From the NCBI GenBank assembly GCA_021030905.1, contig JAGFMI010000004.1, forward strand, positions 124,001-188,000: 64,000 nt of DNA, read 5' to 3'. The translations under genes were made by a program, and so were the position numbers. The DNA is from Pyrenula massariospora (Eukaryota > Ascomycota > Eurotiomycetes > Pyrenulales > Pyrenulaceae). This document shows positions 1-10,108 of the stretch, in pieces. The notes beneath the pieces were generated by a model. The model did no database searches. It was not told the DNA's origin and saw only the letters and a program-made list of their open reading frames with translations. Positions within the stretch are counted from its first letter, which is position 1. Every line of letters starts with the position of its first letter.

Positions 1-1725
1 AACAGGAGTGCCTTATCCACACTTTTCCCCCTCCGTTTCCATCAGGGACGACTTTCAATGCTGGCCTCCGGCCGAATCTAACCTCTGGGACTAACTCATC
101 ATATGAAGCTCTGTACGTCCTTCAAAGACGAGGCACTTCTTAGCACTTCTTGTGATTCGTTCTTCTTAAGACTTCGAGCCGGCTTCCCTACATGAAGATT
201 GGATCTAAACTACGTTGTAGATAGTAGAAAGAACGCAATTCTCTTACGTTACGCAGGAGCCCGGGCACCCAAAGATTCTAAGATGATGACTGGGGTTGTC
301 GGAGTATCCTTTTGGCGTGATAGCATTGAGACAGGGACGAGCCTTGGCGATCCGACATGCTCGCTGTGTGGCTGTGAGTAAGGGTCCAACTTTCATGCAG
401 AAGAACGACATTCGTCATGGGCCACAGACCCTTCTGAATATCCTGACAGGCCAACCGTCACATCATCAAGCTTGGAGTGACTGTGGCGAAGAGGATGATC
501 TCGTTGGATGGTGTAACTCGATACTGTTAGATTCCTACATTTGGAATCTGCCTGATCGGATACTAGACGTCTTGTACAGGGTTATACTGGCAGCTGATTG
601 TTTCTCGATCAGCGCCTCTAAACTTAATATTCATCATCGAAATTAGTAGATGATCAAAGCAAGCTGTGCTCGCATTTCGATCCCGCAATCGGAGCAATCA
701 GCTGAGGCTCAGGGCTGCATATGCGCCGCAGAGATTCACATCTCAAGACAACGGAGTGTCAACTATTGAATAATCCCCGCTACCCACGAAGTAACGTTTG
801 CCTGTTCGCTTCTAGGCGTCTTCCGCATTATCTTCTTGGCTTGGTCCGTTCAACCATGAGACACTCACGGCGTAGATCGGACATTTGGTCTACCCGTTTC
901 ATGGGGTCGAAAGAAACCCATGCGACAGGACACCTTACGGTTGCTAATTAAATGCATAGCATTCACTTGGTCTTTAGACTATTCGAGATGTTCGGCCGCC
1001 CCCACTCACTATGTTTGGCTCCGGATTTTCCCCTTTCGCACTTCCAGCCATCTAACGTTTTCTCATCTCCACTCTGTACAACATCAACTTCACGCAGTAA
1101 GTCCTTATCTTTAGGAGAGTGTGAGCGCTCGCTAGCGTAGGGTCGGATGCTTGCAGATGTTGCATGTTGCAGAGGTGTAAGGATTCGAAACCCCTCCGGA
1201 GGTGGAAGAGGTGTTGCTTGACACAAGGATTATCTTATGAATGAGCTGCAAGGTAGTGAAAAGCTGTAGGTTGGTTTGTGCATCGTCTGGACAGGACGTT
1301 GGATCTGAAATCAGCTTAAAAAGACAGACTGACCCAGGCTATGACGAAGTGTATTAGCCTATCGAATTTCTGAAGATCGGAAACTTCAATAAAGAATGAG
1401 GTTTCTCCCACCCGAGGACTCTTCTCCAAGACTCGTGCGGATTTAATTCTCATTCTCCATCTTGTCGTTATGACCTCTGCGCCTGAATGACACATGTCAT
1501 CGTGAGAATTCAGGACGGTCAATGCTACTATTTTGTCGGTAACATGCAGGTGAATATTACAAAGCGCCTTTAGTTGAAGGATCCATCTTCGAACGGTCAT
1601 TGCCGTCACTATGTGGCTCTGACTATCCAAAATGACATATGGTGTAAGTATTCGCCACTTGAAATTGACTCCTTTTGTACGGGCGTACAGATCTGAGCGC
1701 TCAAGTCAAGGATTTCAGCACAGGA
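1..1725. other. Gene-free stretch at the window start
   Basis: Only short, overlapping open frames with no recognisable domain, no convincing start context and no splice structure that joins them. I see no tRNA, no transposon protein and no obvious terminal repeats. It may be intergenic DNA or a decayed sequence. The right edge borders the 3' end of the WBP4-like gene. Confidence 0.5.
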
Positions 1726-2624
1726 TCAGGGTGGCTTGGTAGACTTTGACTTCCTCTTTTTAAACACAATCCCCGGAGCGAGATTATTGGTGGAAAGGAT
1801 TTCTGGGTCAAGAGGCTTTACCTCGTCGGGTTCTTCTCGCTTTACAGGCTCAGTCAATTTGGAAGTGGCCGTCTGCGCCAGAAACGATCCAACGCCGTCA
1901 TGCTCGTCTTTAGGTTTGACCTTCTGCGACCTAGTAGAGTCTATCTTCTCGGTCTGATCTATGAGTAGTGCGTCGATGTCGGCGTCGGTCTTGTGGTTCA
2001 CTCCAGGATATGAGCGTGTAGTAGAGCCCCAGACTCTTCTCTCACGGTGATCGTCATTTTCATCTTCTTCCTCTTCGTCACCATGTTTTCGCTTCCTGAC
2101 ACCTGTACTGAGAGGCTTCGAATAGTCGTCATCCTTAGCTTCGTTATCTGGCAAAGCAGCCACTGATACAGTTTTCCAATCGCCAACCATGGCCATTTCC
2201 GCCCTATACTCCTCTGGAATGGAGATGCCCATCTCGGCTAGTTGAGACAGTTGCCGTTTCCTCTCAGCAAGTGATGCCTGTGGCGCTGATGAGGCCGAAA
2301 CAGGTGTTCGTGCAGTTTCGGTGTCAGGACGATTGGGTGAGGCTGCTGGACCGGATACAATCCGATTTAGTCGATCTACTTCTGCCTTTGCCTTTTGCTC
2401 TTCACGATCACCTCGCTCGTTGCCTCGGTGTAGCTCTCGAAGCGCCCTCTTCAGATTGCCCTGGTGCTTCGCCGTCGCCTCGTGCTGAGTCCGTTCGAAT
2501 TTAGTGTCCTTTACGAAGGTGCTGCATTGCTTGCACCAATATTTTGGCTAAGAAAAGTAAGCCTCGCTCAACGTCCAGCCAAACAGACCCCAAGGCGCAC
2601 CGTAGACTTCCAGTACTCGGCCAT
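1726..2624 (-). CDS. WBP4/FBP21-like U1-type zinc-finger protein (spliceosome-associated)
   Basis: Two exons, 2624-2601 and 2547-1726, separated by a 53-nt intron (donor GTGCGC, acceptor TTCTTAG); product 281 aa. The first exon encodes only MAEYWKST. It joins in frame to PKYWCKQCSTFVKDTKFERT and then QHEATAKHQGNLKRALRELH, giving a U1/matrin-type C2H2 zinc finger at the extreme N-terminus. This is the layout of WW-domain-binding protein 4 (formin-binding protein 21), a component of spliceosomal complexes that binds pre-mRNA or U snRNP partners. After the finger come a charged helix (about residues 45-65), an Ala/Pro linker and an acidic, low-complexity C-terminal half with a basic tail ending in KKRKSKSTKPP. 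I see no WW domains, unlike the animal protein; fungal relatives also appear short. A nuclear splicing role is inferred from the finger and layout. Family confidence is good; the exact partner is unknown. Confidence 0.8.
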
Positions 2625-3466
2625 TTCGAGCTAGACGGAGGTCGAGCTGTCCGCTCGACAGCTGCAAGACAGAGGTCAGGGGGGCGGAGATAGCCCTGGC
2701 GATCGAGACATGGAACGGGGACAGGGAGCGTTGATGAGCCTCTCAAGAAGCGCAGCGATCGCAGTGCATTAGCGAGGGGGTCAACGATCTAATACCATGG
2801 GAATTGTTGTCAATCCAGTGAGATCGAGAGGTGCGCCAGATGGGGTCTGATATTATTTTTCCCCTGTCGCGCCTAGCGTCCGTTCTCCGCACGGGACGCT
2901 TTTTCTGGCTCGCCGCAGTTGTCCACCTTTCCTCTTCCGGAAGCGTCTTTTATATCTGATTTTACCTAGCAAGTCCACCATTCTGCACCTGCAACGGCCT
3001 GGCTCCACTTGAAACATGGGCATTTCGATCAGGATGAAAGGAGAATATAACATCTCGCCCTCTTCGGGCCTGGGGGACAATGTTCTCCAGAAAAAGCTCT
3101 ACCTGTTCACTTCTTGGCCACCATAGTGTCAACACAATTCCACAACCTCCAACCTTTGCGCCGTGGATTTTCATGACGCCTCGTCTCTGAGTCTAAAGTT
3201 CCGGGGAATCAAAGACTCTGAGATGGCGAATGTCGGTGTTTTCTAAAGATCAGACTGGGTCTGCTCCGTTTCCTGGCCGACGACGTCGATTTTGATTCTC
3301 TGAGTCTCCTGGAAAGACATACCCAAATCTCCTGCGCTTCTGATCAAGCTCTGAACTCCGTATCGCCCTCGGAGCATCTTATCAACCCACGATACATCTA
3401 ATCGACAAAGAAGAAACGACTTTCTAGCTCGGAGTGAGCTCGGAAAGTTTCCTCCCTTCTTCGGCC
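2625..3466. promoter_or_regulatory. Divergent intergenic region between the WBP4-like and MFS genes
   Basis: About 840 bp separates two gene starts on opposite strands, so it probably holds both promoters. A TTATCA (GATA-type) hexamer lies near 3378, about 90 bp upstream of the transporter start. No other element is convincing. Short open frames here have no domain. Confidence 0.4.
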
Positions 3467-5146
3467 ATGGTCCGGACCTACGGCGTACACCCCCGTCCGA
3501 ACCAACCAGCTCCTCCAGCTATGCCAGCGGGAACGCGGAAGGGTCCGCGTCAGGTCGACGCTGCTGCAATCGCCCAAAGCTCCGTTGGCCAGGCCGCCGT
3601 GGAATATGCGATCAGTGCCCCTGGCAACCTCGAGACAGGGAATCTAGAATCTGAAGATGCTCGGATCGAGAGACTTGGCCGCCAGAGGCCGGAGATCTTT
3701 CCCAATGTCTTCGCGGAGATCGCCTTTTGTTTTTCATTGAATATGTCACAGATCATGGTTGAATACTTTGTTTCTGGCTTCAATGTCATTCTCCCAACCC
3801 TGATCATCGAGCTTGAGATCCCTCCTGCCGGCAGCGTGTGGCCTGCCAGTGCATTCAACCTTGTTATTGCATCGATGTTATTGGTGTTCGGCCGACTTGC
3901 GGACATGTATGGAGGTTATCCTGTCTTTGTTGCTGGATTCGGCTGGCTCACCGTGTGGAGCGTTGTTGCAGGATTCTCCACGAACGCGCTCATGATGGAC
4001 TTCTGTCGCGTGTTACAGGGGCTTGGCCCAGCAGCATTTTTGCCATCGAGTGTGATGCTGATGGGCCGCGCCTATCGTCCAGGTCCACGCAAAAACCTTG
4101 TATTCAGTCTCTATGGAGCTTGTGCTCCATTGGGATTTTTCGCTGGGATATTCTTCTCTGGACTTGCCGCTCAATACGCCCGATGGGGTTACTACTTCTG
4201 GATCGGAGCAATCTTGTCGCTTGTTACGACCATCGTCGCATACTTCTCGATCCCTTCTGACATAGCCGACAAGAGACGAGATAAAGTCACCATGGATTGG
4301 TGGGGAACTCTGCTACTTGTCACTGGACTGACATTGATTGTTTTTGGCATCACCGAGAATAATTGGCGAAATCCTTACATTTCCATCTCATTTGCTGTCG
4401 GTTGGGTTCTGCTCGGATGCGCAATCTATTTCGAGGGCTGGATAGCTGACCATCCCATTCTCCCGCTTGATCTTTTCAGCGTCGAGTGTATGAAACCGGT
4501 GGCCTTCGTGTTACTTCTCACTTTTGGCACGCTTGGTGTGATCCTACTTTATGGAACACAGTATTTCCAGAGATTCATGGGAGCCTCGCCTTTGCAGGTC
4601 GTCGCTTGGTTCAGCCCTATGGCAGCAGGAGGCCTGGTCCTGAGCGTCGCTGGGGGCTTCCTTTTCCACCTGATCTCTGGAACAGTTCTCCTAATATTCT
4701 CCGGAGTTGGATGGCTTGGTTCGGTCTTGCTAATGGCCCTTGTTCCACAAGGAGCCAACTACTGGGCATTCATATTTCCCTGCATGGTTCTCGCCACCAT
4801 TGGCATTGATATTACTTTCAATGTTACTAATATCTTTATCAGTACAAGCATGCCAGCAGCAAGACAGGGCCTCGCTGGAGCACTAATCCACAGCATCCTC
4901 TATTCAGGCATGGCTATTATATGGGGACTTGCAAACATCGTACAAATGGAGACGGTTTCTGACGGGGACCGTCGCAGCTACAAAAACGTTTTCTGGCTTT
5001 CTGTGGCCGCTGCTTCCGTCGCTCTGCTTGTAATGATTTTTTTCATCAGGATTGAGCGTGCCAAAAGCGACCTTACTCTAGATGAGAAGGTATCTCGACA
5101 GAACTCAGTGGCTACGGATTTGTCACTGTTGCACCGGGATAGGTAG
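3467..5146 (+). CDS. MFS transporter, DHA2/14-TM type (Atr1-like)
   Basis: Single exon. The open frame extends upstream through a GTG codon, but the first ATG is at 3467, giving 559 aa. A cytosolic N-terminus of about 85 residues, rich in Pro/Ala/Gly, precedes a run of hydrophobic segments that fits 12-14 transmembrane helices. The MFS signature loop between TM2 and TM3 is visible as FGRLADMYGGYP, followed by DFCRVLQGLGPAAFLPSS, typical of the drug:H+ antiporter motif region. A further conserved stretch lies in the middle (FGITENNWRNP). The best family fit is the DHA2-like fungal group around yeast Atr1 (aminotriazole and boron efflux) and related low-affinity ammonium transporters. The substrate cannot be read from sequence; plasma-membrane export by proton antiport is inferred from the family. 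It stands alone, with no linked regulator or biosynthetic genes. Confidence 0.82.
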   Translation: MVRTYGVHPRPNQPAPPAMPAGTRKGPRQVDAAAIAQSSVGQAAVEYAISAPGNLETGNLESEDARIERLGRQRPEIFPNVFAEIAFCFSLNMSQIMVEYFVSGFNVILPTLIIELEIPPAGSVWPASAFNLVIASMLLVFGRLADMYGGYPVFVAGFGWLTVWSVVAGFSTNALMMDFCRVLQGLGPAAFLPSSVMLMGRAYRPGPRKNLVFSLYGACAPLGFFAGIFFSGLAAQYARWGYYFWIGAILSLVTTIVAYFSIPSDIADKRRDKVTMDWWGTLLLVTGLTLIVFGITENNWRNPYISISFAVGWVLLGCAIYFEGWIADHPILPLDLFSVECMKPVAFVLLLTFGTLGVILLYGTQYFQRFMGASPLQVVAWFSPMAAGGLVLSVAGGFLFHLISGTVLLIFSGVGWLGSVLLMALVPQGANYWAFIFPCMVLATIGIDITFNVTNIFISTSMPAARQGLAGALIHSILYSGMAIIWGLANIVQMETVSDGDRRSYKNVFWLSVAAASVALLVMIFFIRIERAKSDLTLDEKVSRQNSVATDLSLLHRDR

Positions 5147-5616
5147 TCGATCTTTCAGTCGCTCAAATTTTTGGAGGTTTTGACGTTCTTATGACAAAGA
5201 CGCCTACGTTGGTCACGGTTCTTGATCATGATTGAAAAGTTGATCGATGAATTATGTATATTACTTTTATTAATTTTCCGTTAGAATCTCAGGGAGGAAG
5301 CGATGGGATATTTGGATATTAGCGGTATTGTCAGATTTGAGTGATGGCATCGAGTACGCATATGGTTGGAAGTCTGATGGATTGAGCGTGTAATGTGATT
5401 ACATTTCATGCATGGTATATAGATCCGTAAAGTTTCTCGAACTTGAATGTCTCGTGGAGAAAGTGGATCTGCAACCCTAACATGACCGGATATGGTTTAG
5501 TGCACAATGTAGCAATTGCTGCCCACACTCCGCCTAGCCGTAGTTAGAGAATTTAACTCGAGCTTTACAAGCAGCCTCCTCGACAATCCTTATCGAGCCT
5601 CACTTTACAGCTCAAG
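5147..5616. other. Intergenic region upstream of RPL9
   Basis: AT-rich 3' flank of the transporter (TTTTATTAATTTT near 5265) followed by the RPL9 promoter region. No protein-coding signal. I could not identify specific ribosomal-protein promoter elements with confidence. Confidence 0.4.
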
Positions 5617-6376
5617 ATGAGGTACATTCATTCTGAGGAGTCTCTAACGATTCCAGAGAACGGTACACACTGGGCTTTAATGCGACAGAGACCCCGAACT
5701 AACATTCGTCTGTCTTTAGTCAAGATTCATATTCGCTCACGAATTGTGACCGTCGAAGGCCCTCGAGGTATTTCTCGCTATAAATGCCTTTGCTCCTTAA
5801 ATGTCTCGCGAACTGAAGCTTATTACAATATCACAAATCAGGGAAACTAACCAAGGACCTGTCCCATCTTGCCGTTTGCTTCACACTTCCCGCCAAGAAT
5901 ATCCTCTCTATTGAAATACACCACGGCTCCCGAAAAAATGTCGCTACCCTCCGAACCGTGAAAACCATCATCAACAACCTTGTTATTGGAGTTACCAAGG
6001 GATTTAAATACAAGATGCGATATGTTTACGCTCACTTCCCAATCAATGTCAACATTGAGAAAAACAAGGAGACCGGGCTGTTTGAGGTCGAGATTAGGTG
6101 TGATTGACTGTAACTCTTCCCCAGGGAACATAGCTCACGCATCGTAGGAACTTCTTGGGCGAAAAGATCGTGCGGCGGGTTACCATGCAGAACGGCGTTG
6201 ACGTCGAGGCGAGCAAGAACGTCAAGGACGAGATTCAGCTCACGGGCAACAGTCTCGAAGGGGTGTCACAGTCAGCTGCCGATATCCAGCAAATATGCAG
6301 AGTGAGGAACAAGGACATTCGGAAGTTTTTGGACGGATTGTATGTAAGCGAGAGGGGTAACATCGTTGAAGATTAG
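5617..6376 (+). CDS. RPL9: 60S ribosomal protein L9 (uL6)
   Basis: Four exons: 5617-5662, 5720-5767, 5842-6097 and 6148-6376. Introns are 57, 74 and 50 nt, all GT-AG with consistent phases; product 192 aa, the usual length of eukaryotic L9. The spliced start reads [20 protein letters not shown], followed by [20 protein letters not shown], the N-terminal beta-sheet of uL6. The body carries [19 protein letters not shown] and the conserved C-terminal region ending [20 protein letters not shown]. The protein sits near the sarcin-ricin loop and P-stalk base of the large subunit. Three introns in the 5' half are common for fungal ribosomal-protein genes. The gene runs tail-to-tail with ACL4, which chaperones another large-subunit protein. 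Identification is secure. Confidence 0.97.
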
Positions 6377-6650
6377 GTCTGAGAGCTGGGAAGGGCCGTG
6401 TTTGAAATGACTATATTTTTTGCCGGTGGATTGCGCGACTGCAAAGGAAAGCCAGTCAGCTCCAATCTAGCTAGAGAACTCAATGCTTGGGCCCCTAAAG
6501 ATGAATTGCTCAAATACGGGTAGACTGCTTCAACGATGATTGTGGGCAGAATAACTCCTTCAATGCGTCCCAGCGAGATTGCTGTGGCCCAATTACGGTC
6601 ATCTGGCAATGCTCATCAGCACTTGCTTTCTCGCTAGAAGAAACGAAGTG

Positions 6651-7848
6651 TTATCTCATTGGTAATGAAGACACTGTCTCGTCTGTTTCGATGTCTACAT
6701 CTTCCCCTTCCGACTCATCTTGCCATTCTTCCTCGTCATCTACTGGTCCTCCAAGCTGTGTATCCAGTGCTGCAACTAATTCTCTGGCATGGTCACGCAA
6801 CCTTTCGTCCTCGTAGTCCTGTAAGGAACACAGCCGAAGGCTATTTCGGAGCCAATCCCTCGCCTTGCCAGTAGAGCTCGCTCCCTTCTGCGCCTGCAAA
6901 TATTGACACCAACCACCTAAGTACCATGCTTCCACGCTCTGGTCGTCGTCTTGAATTAACATTTCTAGAACCTTTTGAGCTTCAGACTCCATTTCAACTT
7001 CCATTAAGAGCCTTGATAGTGAGATCTTGGTGGAAAAATCCGGAATACCTGGGTGTTCTGGTGGAAGGTCGTGCCATAATTCCATACTTCTTGACAAGGC
7101 GGTCTTCGCCTCGTCTTTCCTGAGTTGTGATATACGGACACTTGCTAGAGTTTGAAGAGTGGAGGGAGAGTCGAAAGAGAGGAGTAATGCTTCGGTGATC
7201 AGGGATTCACAGATACGTTCGGCCTCAGGGTCGAACCTGGCGCCAATTTGGTTAAATGAGCTTTGATGCCCTGAGGGAAAAGGTCGCTCACGAAAGATCT
7301 GTCATATATACCTCTACCATGCTGCAGAGTGCGTCTGACACTTTTTGTTTCTTTTCATGCACTGTAGACTGTAGCTGGTCTGCCTCACCTGTGGCCATGT
7401 CCAAAGTCACCAATTCCCTCTTCAGGACAGCTATGCCCTGCTCAAACCATTCGACGCTGTCCTTTCCACCATCTTCGCTCAATTGGGCTAGCCATAGGAA
7501 TGGGTCTGCACCAATCTTCTCCCCCTCGGGGTCGATGCTAACGGCAGCCAAGAAGTTCTCGCGGGCAGCATTTGGATCCCCAAGTTCGAGCAGTATCTGC
7601 GCGACTAGGACCAGAGCAGGCAGAATCGCCTGAGGTTCATTGCCATTCTCAAATTTGCTGAGCCGTGACAGGGCGCGTCGGGCGGGTGAGAGAGCGAGGT
7701 CGGGTTGGGACTGTCTGAAAAGTTCCGCGGCCTCTGTCAGTAGGTCTTCAGGTGTTCGTTTCTCCAGTTCGCTTTTGTGCGCACGAGTCTTTCGGTCGCG
7801 CGTGCGAATCTTGCGGGCCGATTGGTCGGCCGGCCTAGTCTTACCCAT
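6651..7848 (-). CDS. ACL4: TPR assembly chaperone of RPL4 (Acl4-like)
   Basis: Two exons, 7848-7292 and 7236-6651, with a 55-nt intron (GTGAGC...GCCAG) that splits a Ser codon; product 380 aa, close to yeast Acl4. The N-terminus is strongly basic (KTRPADQSARKIRTRDRKTR). It is followed by helical tetratricopeptide-like repeats, for example the segments around LSPARRALSRL, QILLELGDPNAARENFLAA and RLLMEVEMESEAQKVLEML. It ends in an acidic tail (DDEEEWQDESEGEDVDIETD). In yeast, Acl4 binds the internal loop of newly made Rpl4 and escorts it to the pre-ribosome. The acidic tail and TPR superhelix fit that job. The start codon lies 297 bp from the divergent RWD-domain gene. Family assignment rests on overall layout and motif memory rather than an alignment. 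Confidence 0.85.
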
Positions 7849-8144
7849 GACAAGAAGCTGAAAAGTGAAGCGGCGGCGACACGAGAAATTTAGAGCGACT
7901 GGCTTGTCGACAGCAAGACCAGTGCTGCAGAACGTGGGACGGAGCGCGCACAGAATTCCTTATCGATTAAGCCTCTAACTTACTCCACCCCAGAGCTGTG
8001 CGGGACACTCCGCCACGTTGTAGGCTTCTATTGATCGCGCGACAATCCTGCGAAACACGCTTCTTCCTCATTCGGTCCACTATGGATTCCTAATGGCGTC
8101 CGTTAAGCATCGAAGGTATTACTACTGGCCCCTGTCAGGGCAAC
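7849..8144. promoter_or_regulatory. Short bidirectional promoter between ACL4 and the RWD gene
   Basis: Only 296 bp separates the two divergent start codons, so the promoters must overlap or be shared. Both products relate to ribosomes or translation (Acl4 and a Gir2-like protein), which suggests coordinated expression; this is inference. No TATA box is evident. Confidence 0.4.
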
Positions 8145-8948
8145 ATGGGTATAGAAGAGCAAAAGGAAGAACTGGAGGTGCTCGAGTCTATCTTCCCTGA
8201 TGAGATTATGGGTATGCTGGCTGCGACCGCTCATAGTCTCATTTATCTGTGGCTTATACTTCGTAGTTGTCTCCGAGAGTTCCTACCGTGTGGCTGTGAA
8301 GCTCGATATCGAAGGGGAGGAGGACGATGATGAGAATGTAAAGCGTATGATTCCATCCCTTTAAGCTCATCGTCTTTCCCTGCTCATTGGGTGCCAGCTA
8401 CAATAATTTTCAATGTCTCTTACCCTGAGGCCTACCCTGATGTTGCGCCTGATCTTGACATCACAACCGCGCTAGTCGCACCATGGAATTCATTGCTAGA
8501 CGTTAGCGAAGACAAGGCGCGTCTACTTAATGCTTTACAGGCAGATATCGAGGACAATCTGGGCATGGCTATGATTTTTACCCTTGTATCGACACTCAAA
8601 GACTCCGCAGAGCTACTGATCAAAGAAAGACAGCAAGCGGCGCAGGCTTTGAAAGATAACGAAGCCGCCAAGGCCGAGGAGGAAGAAAATCGTAAATTTC
8701 ACGGGACCGCTGTAACACGTGAAACATTCTTGCATTGGAGAGAAAAATTCAGAATTGAGATGGCCGAAAATGAAAAGAGAGAACAGGAGGAGAAGGAAGC
8801 GGAAGAGAAGAAAAAGCGAGGTGGAAAACCCGAAGAGAAGAAATTGACTGGAAGACAGCTCTGGGAGAGGGGCCTGGCTGGTAAAGTCGAGGACGAAGAA
8901 GACGGCATTGAAGAAGCGACCAAAGGTGTCGAGGGCGTCAAGGTATAA
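8145..8948 (+). CDS. RWD-domain protein, Gir2/RWDD1-like
   Basis: Three exons: 8145-8211, 8267-8344 and 8398-8948. Introns of 55 and 53 nt keep the frame; product 231 aa. The N-terminal RWD domain is clear: MGIEEQKEELEVLESIFPDE, then VSESSYRVAVKLDIEGEEDD, PTIIFNVSYPEAYPDVAPDL and a long alpha helix with LLNALQADIEDNLGMAMIF. The second half is a highly charged Lys/Glu-rich coiled coil with the conserved TAVTRETFLHWREKF motif and KLTGRQLWERGLA. This matches yeast Gir2 and animal RWDD1/DFRP2-type partners, which bind Gcn1 and the Rbg2/DRG2 GTPase and tune Gcn2 signalling on ribosomes. Length and motif order fit well. The specific Gcn1 role is family knowledge, not seen directly. Confidence 0.88.
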
Positions 8949-9115
8949 GGTTCCGTACCTTGACCTGTCGACGTTTCTCGACTACTAATACTTCTACGCC
9001 GATTCGTACGTCTTTCAAAGCACGATCCATAAGCCGTCATGGATATTCTAGCCAAATGCTCTCCCTGAAACAGACCCAGGAAATTCAGAATTTTTGACTG
9101 TTCTCTTCCCGTCTT

Positions 9116-10108
9116 CTATATTTTCCAGTTGTTACCTCTAACCGAGGCGAACAAGTTTTCTATCGGCATTTGTTCCTTGATCATACCTTGCTCATGGAGA
9201 AATCTAACCAGCCCTTCCAATGTCGGTCTGTTGGGCTCTAGACCGTATGGCCAAGGATCGTCACCAAAAACTTCCTGGATGTCGTCTAATTCTGAAGGTA
9301 GCCAAGGCAGCATGTATCGCAGTGCTCCCATGAACTTCATGCGTCGCAACGCGATATTCTTGGATTCATTCAACGCATCGAAAAGGGCAGTGGCCACAAA
9401 GGGGTTTTCTTCGACGAGCTTCCGCTTTATCACGACCAGGTGCATGATTGGGAAGATCCTATGTTCTCTGTAATATGTTTTTTCATCATTCTTGAAATCC
9501 GGGAAAAGGCGCTTTACGTGCGGAACTTTACCCAGACAGGTTGGTAGATCGGCGCCGATGGTTGCTGCTATCTCGCCATCCTCGAGAAGGGCGCTCAGGG
9601 ACTTGTCACTGGCATTATTGCTGATGGAAACGGGCTTGAGTAAATCTGGAGTTTTGGCCGGGTTACCATGTGACCCAGGGTGTTCCACTGCACCTTGTAA
9701 CCATTCAATCTTCGAGAGATCTACGCCGTGTGTCGAAAGCAAGCCTCTGATCCAGACAGCAGCCGTCATTGGATAGAATTGGACGCCGATCTTCTTGCCT
9801 TCTAGGTCTTTGGGTGTCTTTATCAATTTGCTGTTTACTGCGATGAAACTGTGACGAAATGCGCGGGAGGGAAACACTGGAATGGCGATGAAATCACGCT
9901 GACCTGCAGCGTATCTGCAAATGTAATCCGAGGCCGACATTTCTGATGCATCGAATTCATGGCCACCCATCATGCGATCAAAGACATCTCGCGGATGGTT
10001 GATGGCAAGGAAGTTGAGATCGATGCCTTCCGGCTGTACCTCGCCGGTAGAGAGCGCCGTCATGCGATCGTAAAGCCCGCAGGCAAAGGTCATCTGGAGC
10101 TTGGGCAT
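9116..10108 (-). CDS. 4,5-dihydroxyphthalate decarboxylase-like protein (bacterial Pht5-type, periplasmic-binding fold)
   Basis: Single uninterrupted frame. The first in-frame ATG is at 10108, giving 330 aa; the upstream frame begins with a non-ATG codon. The start MPKLQMTFACGLYDRMTALS and the internal GIDLNFLAINHPRDVFDRMM, EFDASEMSASDYICR, DLEGKKIGVQFYPMTAAVWI and LSALLEDGEIAATIGADLP are the layout of the Pht5/4,5-DHP decarboxylase family. These are enzymes built on an ABC-transporter substrate-binding (NMT1-like) fold. There is no signal peptide, consistent with a cytosolic enzyme rather than a binding protein. In bacteria the reaction turns 4,5-dihydroxyphthalate into protocatechuate. Sparse fungal copies exist, and the absence of introns fits bacterial ancestry, though that is inference. 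No other phthalate-pathway gene is adjacent, so the natural substrate is uncertain. Confidence 0.78.
   Translation of the reverse strand: MPKLQMTFACGLYDRMTALSTGEVQPEGIDLNFLAINHPRDVFDRMMGGHEFDASEMSASDYICRYAAGQRDFIAIPVFPSRAFRHSFIAVNSKLIKTPKDLEGKKIGVQFYPMTAAVWIRGLLSTHGVDLSKIEWLQGAVEHPGSHGNPAKTPDLLKPVSISNNASDKSLSALLEDGEIAATIGADLPTCLGKVPHVKRLFPDFKNDEKTYYREHRIFPIMHLVVIKRKLVEENPFVATALFDALNESKNIALRRMKFMGALRYMLPWLPSELDDIQEVFGDDPWPYGLEPNRPTLEGLVRFLHEQGMIKEQMPIENLFASVRGNNWKI

Noticed and set aside
296-646. A 116-codon frame at the window start
   Set aside because: Starts with a non-ATG codon, has no domain, and overlaps other frames; the region has no splice support.
1170-1215. A GGATTCGAAACCCC segment resembling a tRNA T-arm
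   Set aside because: The flanking bases do not form a five-pair stem on either strand, and no acceptor, D or anticodon arm could be found.
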